Assembly (NCBI GenBank): GCA_030685215.1 | Contig: JAUXQB010000080.1 | Location: forward strand, 1 to 33,700 | Length of the DNA stretch: 33,700 nucleotides | Source of the DNA: Actinomycetota bacterium | GTDB taxonomy: Bacteria > Actinomycetota > Acidimicrobiia > Acidimicrobiales > Ilumatobacteraceae | Direction: 5' to 3' | Shown: in pieces, positions 24,718 to 33,622 of the stretch | How positions within the stretch are numbered: position 1 is the stretch's first letter | Layout: each line of letters begins with the position of its first letter | Program-made: the position numbers and the translations under genes | The notes under the pieces: generated by a model | The model's input: the letters and a program-made list of their open reading frames with translations, nothing else | Database searches by the model: none | What the model was told of the DNA's origin: nothing

Positions 24718-25571
24718 CCGACGTCGAGGAACGCATCGCGCACGGGCCCATCGCCGACGCGGTGCGCAGCGGCGTACTGCCCGGGAGGGTGTGGCTGTAC
24801 TCGAACTATCACTGCAACCTGGCGTGCTCGTACTGCCTCACCGAGTCGTCGCCGCGCAGCGAACGGCGCGAGCTCACTGCCGAGCAGATGATCGCGATCG
24901 CCGAGCAGTCGAAGGACCTCGGCTTCACCGGCGTGGGCATCACCGGCGGCGAGCCGTTCCTGCTCCCCTGGCTCACCGACACGGTGCTCGACATGGTGGA
25001 GTTCCTGCCCGTGCTGCTGCTGAACAACGGCACGTTGTTCGCAGGCGACCGGCTGGAGCGTGCAGCCAGGCTCGCCCACCCCGACATCGCGCTGCAGATC
25101 TCCCTCGACTCGCACCTGGCGGACATCAACGACATGGCCCGCGGGCCGGAGAACTTTGCGAAGGTGGTCGCGTCGGTACCACGCCTCATCGAGCGCGGTG
25201 TCAGGGTTCGCATCGCCACCACCACGGGTGGTCCGCTCGACAGCTCGCACCTCGACCCGCTCCGGGCGTTGGTGGCCTCGTGGGGCGTGCCTCCCGACGA
25301 CCACATCGTTCGCCCGATCGTGCGCAGAGGCCGCGCCGACGAGTTCGGCCTGGGCGTGCAGGCCATCGCCCGCGACATTCCCAGTGAGTTGTGCATCACT
25401 GCCGACGGCGCGTTCTGGGGCAGCTTCGGGCCCACCGTCAGCAACGGTCGACTCGACACCGACCTGCTGCTCACCCGAACCATCCTTCCGGTGTCGGTGC
25501 CGGCCAACGCCCTGTTGGCCGCGATCAGCGGGATGCCAGAAGGAGCCGACGCGACGCTCGGCATCCGTTGA
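24714..25571 (+). CDS. Radical SAM enzyme
   Basis: A 285-residue radical SAM protein. The 4Fe-4S motif CNLACSYC (Cys34, Cys38, Cys41; CX3CX2C) is followed by the SAM-binding GITGGEPFL (about 75-83) and further barrel strands such as LQISLDS. The C-terminal part (ELCITADGAFWGSFGPTVSNGRLDTD) resembles the start of a SPASM/twitch region, but only one cysteine is present, so no complete auxiliary cluster site is visible. No precursor peptide gene was recognised beside it. The substrate is unknown. Coupling to an AhpD-like protein and proximity to glycosyltransferases and an epimerase suggest small-molecule or sugar modification. Confidence 0.88.
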   Translation: MTDVEERIAHGPIADAVRSGVLPGRVWLYSNYHCNLACSYCLTESSPRSERRELTAEQMIAIAEQSKDLGFTGVGITGGEPFLLPWLTDTVLDMVEFLPVLLLNNGTLFAGDRLERAARLAHPDIALQISLDSHLADINDMARGPENFAKVVASVPRLIERGVRVRIATTTGGPLDSSHLDPLRALVASWGVPPDDHIVRPIVRRGRADEFGLGVQAIARDIPSELCITADGAFWGSFGPTVSNGRLDTDLLLTRTILPVSVPANALLAAISGMPEGADATLGIR

Positions 25572-25585
25572 GCATGACCTCGTCC

Positions 25586-25601
25586 GGGGCCGGTCGGCCC
25601 C
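25586..25601. terminator. Hairpin between convergent radical SAM and DUF2064 genes
   Basis: GGGGCC and GGCCCC pair perfectly around GGTC within the 32-bp gap between the two stops. It would form on transcripts from either strand. It has no T-run, so it is a bidirectional 3' end hairpin rather than a textbook intrinsic terminator. Confidence 0.4.
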
Positions 25602-25603
25602 AC

Positions 25604-26239
25604 TCAGTCCCGCCGGTCGAGCACCAGCTCGGCTGCGGCAGCGAGCAGGCCACCACGCCCCGCCGCGGCGACGGCCCACAGGTCGTCGATCGTGTCGAGA
25701 TCGCGGGCCATCGGCAGCAGTCGCACCTGTCGGCCGCACGCGTGCATCCGTCGCAGCTGCGCCAGCCCGGTGTCGGAACCGCTCATCGGGACCCCGTCGA
25801 ACAACTCCGCTGCAAAGACCGCGCTGGCCGCGCACAGCCCGACCATCCAGTACCCGCCGTCCGTGGCCAAGCCGAGTGTGTCGACACCGCGACGTGCCGC
25901 CGCCACCGCCTCCACCAGCGAGGCAGCAACGTGCGGGGTCTCCATACCGATGATCACGCCGGCGCCGAGGTCGAGGAAGCCGTTGCGCAAGCGCTCCTCC
26001 AACCCGCCGCCGCGTTGCTCCACCACCTCGAACTGCTCGGGCATCCAGGGCTGGCGGTCGCCCTCGAGCAGCAGCACCCTGCGCGCGCCGGTGATGGCGG
26101 CAACCCGATCCACCGCCGTCAGCGTGTCGGCGAGGGCGGCGGCCGCAACGTGTGCAGCCTCCTCGAACGTGCAGGGTGGGCAGAGTCGCGTCTTGACCTG
26201 ACCCGCCACCGGGGCTTTGGCGATGACCGTGACGTGCAT
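25604..26239 (-). CDS. DUF2064 / TIGR04282-type glycosyltransferase-like protein
   Basis: A 211-residue GT-A-like nucleotidyl-sugar-binding protein. It starts with VIAKAPVAGQVKTRL (nucleotide-binding strand and loop, 5-19) and has TDGGYWMVGL (about 150-159) and a C-terminal RDLDTIDDL. The family (DUF2064) often sits beside a GT2 enzyme and is annotated in some clusters as an arsenosugar-biosynthesis glycosyltransferase; it is biochemically poorly defined. It begins 2 bases after the GT2 stop, with CAGGTGAC as ribosome site inside the GT2 end, so the two form a tight pair. Confidence 0.85.
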   Translation of the reverse strand: MHVTVIAKAPVAGQVKTRLCPPCTFEEAAHVAAAALADTLTAVDRVAAITGARRVLLLEGDRQPWMPEQFEVVEQRGGGLEERLRNGFLDLGAGVIIGMETPHVAASLVEAVAAARRGVDTLGLATDGGYWMVGLCAASAVFAAELFDGVPMSGSDTGLAQLRRMHACGRQVRLLPMARDLDTIDDLWAVAAAGRGGLLAAAAELVLDRRD

Positions 26240-26241
26240 CG

Positions 26242-26898
26242 TCACCTGCTCTCGCCGTCGCGCAGCAGTGCACCCATGTCGCGGACGGCGCCGATGGTGC
26301 CCTTCACCGTTCCGGTCACCTTCGAGCGCCCGACGCGCTGCGAGTACTCGACGGGAACGTTGCGCACCCGCCACCCGGCGCCATGTGCCCGCAACACCAT
26401 CTCCAGCGGCCAGCCGGATCGCCGGTCGCGCAGGTCCAGGGCGAGCAGGGCCTCGCGACGAGCGGCGCGCATCGGACCGATGTCGCTCACCTGCAGGCCG
26501 GTCCTGCGGCGCACTTCCATCGCCACCACCCGGTTGGCGAACTTGGCGTGCATCGGCCACGCGCCTCTCCCGGCAATGCGCGCACCCATCACCAGGTCGG
26601 CCTCGTCGCGCTGCACGTATCCGGCGACCAGGGGCAACGCAATCGGATCCAAGGAGGCATCGCAATCCATGAAGCACACGAGGTCGTCGGTCGCTGCCTG
26701 CAGCCCGGCCCAGCACGCCGAGCCGAATCCACGGATCGGCTCATGCACCACGGTGGCACCGAGCTCGGCAGCGACGGCCGCCGTGCCATCGGTAGAACCG
26801 TTGTCCACGACGATGGCGTGGTAGCCAGCCGGCATACGAGTCAACACCCACGCCACCGCGGTCGCTTCGTTGAGCGCCGGTAGCACGACGTCAGGCAT
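26242..26898 (-). CDS. Family 2 glycosyltransferase
   Basis: A 218-residue soluble GT-A enzyme. The N-terminal VVLPALNEATAVAWVL and VVDNGSTDGT bind the nucleotide sugar, and the metal-binding DCD is at 78-80. The acceptor side has GARIAGRGAWPMHAKFANRVV and DIGPMRAARREALLAL. No C-terminal membrane helix is present. It resembles polyprenyl-phosphate or glucosyl-3-phosphoglycerate-type GT2 members of similar length, but the donor and acceptor are unknown. The start at 26898 is chosen because the first strand begins there. It is divergent from the NAD epimerase gene with only 13 bases between the start codons. Confidence 0.88.
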   Translation of the reverse strand: MPDVVLPALNEATAVAWVLTRMPAGYHAIVVDNGSTDGTAAVAAELGATVVHEPIRGFGSACWAGLQAATDDLVCFMDCDASLDPIALPLVAGYVQRDEADLVMGARIAGRGAWPMHAKFANRVVAMEVRRRTGLQVSDIGPMRAARREALLALDLRDRRSGWPLEMVLRAHGAGWRVRNVPVEYSQRVGRSKVTGTVKGTIGAVRDMGALLRDGESR

Positions 26899-26911
26899 TG
26901 GAGACCCCCAC

Positions 26912-27967
<1,056 letters not shown>

Positions 27968-27975
27968 CACGCGGC

Positions 27976-29307
27976 TCACCACTTCGACAGCAGCGCTGCC
28001 TGCACCGCAATCGCGCAGGTCGCCTGCAGGCACACCACCGTGGCACCGGACCACCGGCGCGACCGGACGACGAGAGCTGCACCGGCGAGTGCGATCCACG
28101 GATAGAAGAGCAACCAGATCCGCTCCACCTCGGCCTTGGTGTACTGCGAGAAGTGGGAGACGAGCAGTGCGGCTGCCGCAGCGCCGACCAGCAACCACAT
28201 CCGACGATTGCGCAGTGCGCCGAGACCGACCACCGTGGCGGGGCCGAGCGCGATCAACGCGGCGCCGATGTTGCCGATCGCGAAGTAGCCCCACGAACGA
28301 AACTGCGCCGACCCGAGGTGGTACTGCTCGTTCGTCGCGCGCACGCCGTCCCACCACCAGAAGCCCGCCAGGCCGAACGCAACAACCACCGCAAGGCCGG
28401 CCGCGACGCCTCCGAACACCACCGCCGGTGCTCCGCGATCGCGCCTCCGCACGGCGGTGAACAGCAGCACCGCCGGCACGAGCAGCAGCGTGCCTCCCAG
28501 ATAGGTGAGGTACAGCAGCAGGCCGAGCAACATGCCGGCTGCGACTCCGAACCACAGCGCGACCGGCGGCCGGCACGACACCCCCTGAGCGACGGCGGCG
28601 ACACCGAGCGCGCCGACCGCGGTGAACACCGCGTCGCCAGAGGTCACCATCCAGATGCCGTACGGCGCAACGATCAACAGCGGAGCGGCATGGCGCAACC
28701 ACTCGTCGCCGGCCAGTGCTCGAACGCACAGCAGCACCGCCATCACCGTCACACCGGTGCCGAGGACCGACAGTGCGACCACCGGCCACACGCCATCGAG
28801 CCCCACCGCGTCGAGCACCTTGAGCAGCACCACGAACCCCGGAGGATGACCACGTACGTGCACCGAGTACCGACCGATCCTGTCGACGAACGTCCGCAGG
28901 AACTCCCCGACCGGCGGCGCATCGGCCAGATTCGCGAAGTACTCGGTCTCGTGTTCTGCGCCGTACCGGAGACCATCGACGCCGTCGTTCAGCGCCAGCA
29001 ACGTGGCGAACGACATCGCACCCATCGACGCGGCGAGCACGACCCATCGTTGCCGCGCGAGCCACCACCAACCAGTTCGGCATGCGGCGACGACCAACAG
29101 TGCAACTCCACCGGCGCCGAGCAGGCTCCAGCCGAAGCGCCACACCCAACCATCCACCGCATCGCGGCCCACCAGTGGAGCGGCACCGAGGTTCAGGCCC
29201 GGGTGGAGGCGCTGTTCGGCGCGCCCGTTGACAACGCTCCACCAGACCACGACCGACGCCAGGAGCACGAGCGCGAAGGGAACGGCTCGGCGACGCCAGA
29301 CACTCAT
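27976..29307 (-). CDS. GT-C-like polytopic membrane protein
   Basis: A 443-residue integral membrane protein with about ten hydrophobic segments. An extracytoplasmic loop after the first helices contains charged residues and the stretch YSVHVRGHPPGFVVLLK (about 150-166). The HPPG element just before a helix resembles GT-C glycosyltransferases that use polyprenyl-phosphate sugars. No other family signature is evident, so the enzyme role is an inference. The ATG at 29307 overlaps the DoxX-like stop by 4 bases. Its 3' end faces the epimerase gene 8 bp away. It fits a membrane glycosylation step together with the GT2/epimerase genes. Confidence 0.75.
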   Translation of the reverse strand: MSVWRRRAVPFALVLLASVVVWWSVVNGRAEQRLHPGLNLGAAPLVGRDAVDGWVWRFGWSLLGAGGVALLVVAACRTGWWWLARQRWVVLAASMGAMSFATLLALNDGVDGLRYGAEHETEYFANLADAPPVGEFLRTFVDRIGRYSVHVRGHPPGFVVLLKVLDAVGLDGVWPVVALSVLGTGVTVMAVLLCVRALAGDEWLRHAAPLLIVAPYGIWMVTSGDAVFTAVGALGVAAVAQGVSCRPPVALWFGVAAGMLLGLLLYLTYLGGTLLLVPAVLLFTAVRRRDRGAPAVVFGGVAAGLAVVVAFGLAGFWWWDGVRATNEQYHLGSAQFRSWGYFAIGNIGAALIALGPATVVGLGALRNRRMWLLVGAAAAALLVSHFSQYTKAEVERIWLLFYPWIALAGAALVVRSRRWSGATVVCLQATCAIAVQAALLSKW

Positions 29308-30233
29308 TCGGTCGACTGGACGCTCGCACTCGCCCTTCGCGCCAGCAACGCCGACGACAGTGCGAGGCCGCCCCAGACGGCGACGTTCGACCCGGTGGAG
29401 ATCTTCTGCACCGCGCCGTCGTCGCGCACGTACTCGAAGGTGAGTTGGATGAACACGACGAGGGTCATCAGCGCGAGGCCACCAGCGGCCGCGTACGCGA
29501 GAACGAGCCGACGACTCCCGACGATCAGCAGCACTCCGCACACAACCGTGAGCACAGCCCACATCGGGTTGAAGAAGAGCAGCTTCAGCTCCCAACGTCG
29601 CGTGACCCCTCCGTCAGCGTTCGTGAAGCCGGCATCGCTGCCGAGCAGCGCGACCGCTTTCCCGCTGAAGTCCAGCGATCGCGCCACGAAGAGGCCGAGC
29701 GTCCCCACGACCGCCGTGACGATCCCCGACACACGCAGCGCGCGACGCGAGCGTTCCGGCGGTCCGGCCAGCACACCGTCGACACCGAGATGCTCCCCCG
29801 ACGGAACTGCCCACAGCAGCAGGTGCAGGCCGACCATCATCAGGTACGACCACGACCACTCGTCGGCGTTCGGGTAGTACAGCACGGAGAGCCCGATGGG
29901 AACTGCGAGTGCGGCTCCCACCAACGCGGTCCACCGCGCTCGATACCCGATCAGCAGCAGGGCGGCGACGACGGTTTCGCTGATCAGCGTGAACCAACCG
30001 AACGCCTGGAAGTTGGGGAGGATCACGTCACGAAGGAGCCAGCGGAAGGGAGCAAGTGGCGCGTTCTCGGCTCCTGCCGCGACGTACTTGTACAGGCCAC
30101 CGCCGTTCGCCTCACCGAAGTCGGTCGGCACCTTCCAGTGCAGGTTCGCCAACCACATCAGGCCGACGAGGATGCGGACGCCACCGATCGTCCAGCCCTG
30201 CGCGCGATCCTGCATCGATGCCCGACTGGTCAT
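29304..30233 (-). CDS. DoxX-like integral membrane protein
   Basis: A 309-residue membrane protein. The N-terminal half has the DoxX pattern (GGVRILVGLMWLANLHWKVP, then FGWFTLISETVVAALLLIGYRARWTALVG, then a WSWSYLMMVGLHLLLWA helix), and the second half adds three or four helices. DoxX proteins are four-helix membrane proteins found with thiosulfate or quinone redox enzymes, but many have no assigned role. Its start overlaps a four-codon reading frame with a strong ribosome site. It is translationally coupled to the GT-C-like gene downstream. Confidence 0.75.
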   Translation of the reverse strand: MTSRASMQDRAQGWTIGGVRILVGLMWLANLHWKVPTDFGEANGGGLYKYVAAGAENAPLAPFRWLLRDVILPNFQAFGWFTLISETVVAALLLIGYRARWTALVGAALAVPIGLSVLYYPNADEWSWSYLMMVGLHLLLWAVPSGEHLGVDGVLAGPPERSRRALRVSGIVTAVVGTLGLFVARSLDFSGKAVALLGSDAGFTNADGGVTRRWELKLLFFNPMWAVLTVVCGVLLIVGSRRLVLAYAAAGGLALMTLVVFIQLTFEYVRDDGAVQKISTGSNVAVWGGLALSSALLARRASASVQSTE

Positions 30234-30258
30234 GCGGCAAGCATGTCAGTCACCTCCC
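30230..30258 (-). promoter_or_regulatory. Four-codon leader reading frame with strong ribosome site before the DoxX-like gene
   Basis: On the minus strand GGGAGGTG (30258-30251) is followed after 6 bases by ATG CTT GCC GCA TGA (30244-30230), a complete Met-Leu-Ala-Ala frame. Its stop overlaps the DoxX-like ATG (30233) as ATGA. The ribosome site is 17 bases from the DoxX-like ATG, which is too far for direct use, so re-initiation after the tiny frame is a plausible route of translation. Confidence 0.4.
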
Positions 30259-30321
30259 GAGTCGCCGCCCAGTTTCGGGAAAGTTTCGTGGATGGCAACC
30301 GTTGACGTCACGCACGGCGCC

Positions 30322-30327
30322 TACCAT
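30322..30327 (+). promoter_or_regulatory. -10 box of the rhodanese gene
   Basis: TACCAT is followed by 8 bases and the ATG at 30336. A TTGACG lies 14 bases upstream of the box (30302-30307), a short spacing, and overlaps an 8-bp palindrome TGACGTCA (30303-30310). Confidence 0.4.
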
Positions 30328-30335
30328 CCGCCGGC

Positions 30336-31190
30336 ATGGGGGGTCTCACCGTCGCCGAGCACACCACACTGCGCCGAGCGGTCGACGGGCTCCCGCGTGC
30401 GTCGATCCTGCACCTCGGCGACCATGGCGGAGCGCTCGTCGCCGCCCTCGCCGACGAGGCGGAACACGTCGTCACGTGCGCAGGGAGTGACGTGCTCGCA
30501 GCACAGCTCGACCGGCGCTTCGATCTGGTCGTCGCCGGCATCGATCCGCTCGTCGAGATCGACGGTGGCCGACGGCGAGCCGTGATGCACATCGCGATGC
30601 AGCACCTCGAGCGCGCGGGTCATCTCGTCGTCATCCACCGAGACTCGCACACCTCGCTGTGCGATGAGTTCTGGGCCGGTGATCTGCTGCTCGTCGGGTC
30701 GTACCCGATGCCCGACGCGAACGCGTCGCTCTTTCGTCGCGGCGAGCGGACGACGGTGCACGACCTGTTGTTCGAGGCACGCGCCACCATCGGCAGGGTG
30801 AGTCCCGGCCAACTCGCGCAGCGCGTGCACGACGCCGACGGAACGCTGATCCTCGACACTCGCACGCACACCGATCGGGAGCGCTTCGGCGTCATTCCAG
30901 GGGCGGTCCATGTTCCCCGAACCGTCGTCGAGTGGCACTGCGACCCCGCCAACGGGTACCTGCATCCCCGCGTGACGTCGTTCGATCAACCGCTGGTGCT
31001 GGTCTGCAACAGCGGCTACAGCTCGTCACTCGCCGCAGCCAACCTCGTGCGTGTGGGCTTCACCGACGTCGCCGATCTGATCGGTGGACACACTGCGTGG
31101 GCGGCCGCCGGTCTGCCGGTGAACGCGCCCGACCACTCGCACCTCGACATGCCGGGGTTCGACGACCCAGCCGTCAGTTCGGGGCGGTGA
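30336..31190 (+). CDS. Rhodanese-domain protein with a methyltransferase-like N-terminal half
   Basis: A 284-residue two-part protein. The C-terminal half (about 155-262) is a rhodanese domain with LDTRTHTDRERFGVIPGAVHVPR and the active-site loop CNSGYS (Cys224). It should carry sulfur as a persulfide. The N-terminal half (about 20-120) follows the layout of a SAM methyltransferase: ILHLGDHGG at motif I, FDLVVAGID at motif IV, LERAGHLVVI at motif V. The glycine pattern of motif I is degenerate, however, so SAM binding is doubtful. Its 3' end overlaps the convergent MTA phosphorylase gene by 17 bases, which places two sulfur-related genes tail to tail. Confidence 0.82.
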   Translation: MGGLTVAEHTTLRRAVDGLPRASILHLGDHGGALVAALADEAEHVVTCAGSDVLAAQLDRRFDLVVAGIDPLVEIDGGRRRAVMHIAMQHLERAGHLVVIHRDSHTSLCDEFWAGDLLLVGSYPMPDANASLFRRGERTTVHDLLFEARATIGRVSPGQLAQRVHDADGTLILDTRTHTDRERFGVIPGAVHVPRTVVEWHCDPANGYLHPRVTSFDQPLVLVCNSGYSSSLAAANLVRVGFTDVADLIGGHTAWAAAGLPVNAPDHSHLDMPGFDDPAVSSGR

Positions 31191-31974
31191 GCGACGGGTA
31201 CGCGTGTTCCACCGCGTCGACGATCAGGTCGCGAACTCGAGACACGTTCGCCCGCATCATCGCGAACACGGCGTCCATGGTGACCGGCTCGTGGCCGTCG
31301 ACGCCGGCGTCGTAGTCGGTGACCAGCGCGACGGATGCGTATCGAATGCCGAGCTCGGCGGCCAACACCGCCTCGGGATAGCCGGTCATGTTCACCACGT
31401 GCCAGCCCATCGAACGGAACCACGTGCTCTCCGCTCGTGTGGAGAAGCGCGGCCCGTTGATGACGACCATCGTTCCGCCGTCCAGCACCTCGGCGTCGAC
31501 GCGACCGCCCGCCGCAACCAGTTGTCGTCGCAGCCCGGCGTCGTAGGGGTCTGCGAACGACTGATGGTGCACCGGCCCATCGGTGCCCGGTTCGCCGGCA
31601 GGACCACCGATGTCGTGAAACGTGTCGGGCCGACCCCACGTTCGATCGACCACCTGATCGATGACCATCAGTTGGCCGGGGTGGATGTCGGGCTGCAGGG
31701 AGCCGACGGAGCAGGGTGCCACGATCGATCGCACACCCACCGACCGCATCGCCCACAGGTTCGCCCGGTAGGGCACTCGGTGCGCGGCGAACTCGTGATT
31801 GCGACCGTGCCTCGGCATGAAGGCCACAGGGTTGCCGGCGACCGCACCGATGACCACCGGACCCGCCGGCGGACCGTACGGGGTCTCGACCGTGATCTCC
31901 CGGGCGTCGTCCAAGAACTCGTAGAACCCGGAGCCTCCGAAGACACCCAACGGCACCTGGTGGTCGATCGTCAT
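31174..31974 (-). CDS. mtnP: S-methyl-5'-thioadenosine phosphorylase
   Basis: A 266-residue purine phosphorylase of usual MTAP length. It has GVFGGSGFYEF (9-19), the phosphate-binding MPRHGRNHEFAAHRVPYRAN segment (about 53-72), GPRFSTRAES and NMTGYPEAVLAAELG (about 195-209), then TDYDAGVDGHEP, the purine-binding part. It splits methylthioadenosine with phosphate to adenine and methylthioribose-1-phosphate, the first step of methionine salvage in many bacteria. Specificity for MTA over methylthioinosine is inferred. No other mtn gene is in the window. A TATGAA box 6 bases before the ATG suggests leaderless transcription. Confidence 0.9.
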   Translation of the reverse strand: MTIDHQVPLGVFGGSGFYEFLDDAREITVETPYGPPAGPVVIGAVAGNPVAFMPRHGRNHEFAAHRVPYRANLWAMRSVGVRSIVAPCSVGSLQPDIHPGQLMVIDQVVDRTWGRPDTFHDIGGPAGEPGTDGPVHHQSFADPYDAGLRRQLVAAGGRVDAEVLDGGTMVVINGPRFSTRAESTWFRSMGWHVVNMTGYPEAVLAAELGIRYASVALVTDYDAGVDGHEPVTMDAVFAMMRANVSRVRDLIVDAVEHAYPSLTAPN

Positions 31975-31980
31975 TCCGTG

Positions 31981-31986
31981 TTCATA
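31981..31986 (-). promoter_or_regulatory. -10 box of mtnP (leaderless promoter)
   Basis: TATGAA on the minus strand is followed by 6 bases and the ATG at 31974. The last base deviates from TANNNT. Confidence 0.35.
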
Positions 31987-32122
31987 CCATGCCGGTGCTG
32001 GTCGACGCCGGTGGCCGTTCAGTTCAGGAGGTCGCTGCGGTCGAAGGGCCCGCTGTGGTCACACCCGTCGCCGGCAGGCAGACTGGGACGGTGAGAGCCC
32101 CACGCGAAGCCGGCGAATCCAG

Positions 32123-33151
32123 ATGACTCGTCGCGGCGTGATTCGATGCTCGCTGGCGGCAGTGCTGTTCGGGATCTCCGCGCCCGCGGCGTCGCGCCTG
32201 GCCGGCGACATGGGTGCGTTCACCTTGGCCGGCTTGCTGTACCTCGGCGCCGCGATCGCCGTACTCCCCGTCGTCGGACGCGTGCGACCCACACGACGGG
32301 CAGTCGTGCGCGGCGCGCCCCGACTGGCGACCGCCGTCGTGCTCGGCGGAGCGGTCGGCCCGGTGCTCCTCGCCGCCGGCCTCGGCCACGCGCCCGCCGC
32401 GACCGCCTCGTTGCTGTTGAACCTCGAGCTCGTGTTCACGACGGTGCTCGCCTACTTCTTGTTCCGCGAGCACATCGGCCCGCGCGTCGCGGCCGGCACC
32501 GTGCTGGTCGTGATCGCCGGGATCGTGCTCGGATGGTCGGGCAACGCCGACCTTCGATGGGGAGCGTTGCTCATCGCGGGAGCATGCCTGTGCTGGGGTG
32601 TCGACAACTGCGTCACCGCCAACCTCGACGAACTCGCTCCCTCACACATCACCTTCGTCAAGGGTGTCATCGCCGGCGGGGCGAACCTCACGATCGGACT
32701 CATCCTGGGTGGCGCGCCGGCCGGGTGGCCGATCCTGGGTGCGCTGGTGGTCGGCGGCTTCGGCTACGGGATGTCGATCACGCTCTGGGTGGCCGGGGCC
32801 CGAGACCTGGGAGCGGCACGCGGTCAACTGGTGTTCGCGACAGCACCGTTCGTGGGCGCGATCGTCGCATGGACCGTCTTCACCGACCCCGTCACCACCC
32901 GCGAGGTCGTCTCGCTGCTCATCGCCGCAGTCGGTGTCAGCTTCGTGCTGCGCAGCGACCACGACCACGACCACACGCACGAGCCCATCGAACACGATCA
33001 CGAACACGTGCACGACGACGGGCACCACGACCACACCCATCCCGACGCCGAACTGGTGCGCCACCAACACTCCCATCGCCACGAAGCACTCGTGCACTCC
33101 CATCCCCACGTGCCCGACCTTCACCACCGCCACGACCACACCCGCGCCTGA
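32123..33151 (+). CDS. EamA/DMT-family permease with histidine-rich C-terminal tail
   Basis: A 342-residue protein. Residues 1-276 form ten predicted transmembrane helices in two EamA repeats, with ASLLLNLELVFTTVLAYFLFREHIGPR ending repeat one and the matching RGQLVFATAPFVGAIVAWTVFTDPVT in repeat two. Residues 277-342 form a soluble tail with 23 histidines among 66 residues, mixed with Asp and Glu. Such tails bind Zn, Ni or Co and are known on metal transporters, but are unusual on DMT permeases. The substrate may therefore be a metal or metal complex, or transport may be gated by metal. The start is ATG 32123, with only a weak ribosome site. Confidence 0.88.
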   Translation: MTRRGVIRCSLAAVLFGISAPAASRLAGDMGAFTLAGLLYLGAAIAVLPVVGRVRPTRRAVVRGAPRLATAVVLGGAVGPVLLAAGLGHAPAATASLLLNLELVFTTVLAYFLFREHIGPRVAAGTVLVVIAGIVLGWSGNADLRWGALLIAGACLCWGVDNCVTANLDELAPSHITFVKGVIAGGANLTIGLILGGAPAGWPILGALVVGGFGYGMSITLWVAGARDLGAARGQLVFATAPFVGAIVAWTVFTDPVTTREVVSLLIAAVGVSFVLRSDHDHDHTHEPIEHDHEHVHDDGHHDHTHPDAELVRHQHSHRHEALVHSHPHVPDLHHRHDHTRA

Positions 33152-33158
33152 CGCGCGG
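33142..33158. terminator. Hairpin spanning the stop codon of the DMT permease gene
   Basis: CCGCGC and GCGCGG pair perfectly around CTGAC, and the TGA stop at 33149-33151 lies in the loop. It falls at the convergent junction with the next gene (stop at 33185). It has no T-run. It may act as a shared 3' end hairpin. Confidence 0.35.
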
Positions 33159-33184
33159 ACGCTGGCCCGACGGTGGGCGATGAG

Positions 33185-33622
33185 TCAGTCCGATCCGACC
33201 AGCGCGATCTCTTGCGATGTCGCCGCGGCACGTTCGCGACGACGTTCGTGCCGGTGGGCGAGCCAGATCACCGCAACCATGGCGACGCCGACCTCGCCGA
33301 ACCCGATCATCGACGCCCACGGCAGATCGATGTCACCCGAATCGAGGTTGTTGAAGAAGGCGCCCAACGGCGTCAGCAACGGCCACACCACCAGGACGTT
33401 TCGCACCAGCCGAAAGGCGATCGCGTACACCACACCCAGCCCGAACAGGAACACCATCTCGTCGGCGCCCATGCCGTACCCGACGTGGTAGAGGGCGTAC
33501 AGCGCCGCGGCCCCCGCCACTGAACGGGAGTAGGGCCGAACGGCCGAAGAGGCGGTCAACGGTCGGCGGTGAGCACGCCCGGCCGCGGCGGACAGTCGAG
33601 GTTCCTTGGACGTCCGTGTCAC
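33185..33622 (-). CDS. Membrane protein resembling the C-terminal half of CPBP (CAAX protease-like) proteins
   Basis: 145 residues from the GTG at 33622, with three or four hydrophobic segments. The stretch ALYALYHVGYGMGADEMVFLF followed by FGLGVVYAIAFRLVRNVLVVWPLLTPLGAFFNN matches the later part of CPBP intramembrane proteases (a small residue-rich helix, then a final helix ending N-N). The first motif (EExxxR) is missing, and the FxxxH position is uncertain (LYALYH). The frame stays open without a stop to the right edge of the window (33700), so the protein may be longer and start outside. If not, it is a shortened, probably inactive, family member. Confidence 0.55.
   Translation of the reverse strand: MTRTSKEPRLSAAAGRAHRRPLTASSAVRPYSRSVAGAAALYALYHVGYGMGADEMVFLFGLGVVYAIAFRLVRNVLVVWPLLTPLGAFFNNLDSGDIDLPWASMIGFGEVGVAMVAVIWLAHRHERRRERAAATSQEIALVGSD

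Noticed and set aside
30303-30310. TGACGTCA palindrome before the rhodanese gene
   Set aside because: It is eight bases only and resembles a eukaryotic CRE by chance. It is noted with the promoter but is not claimed as an operator.
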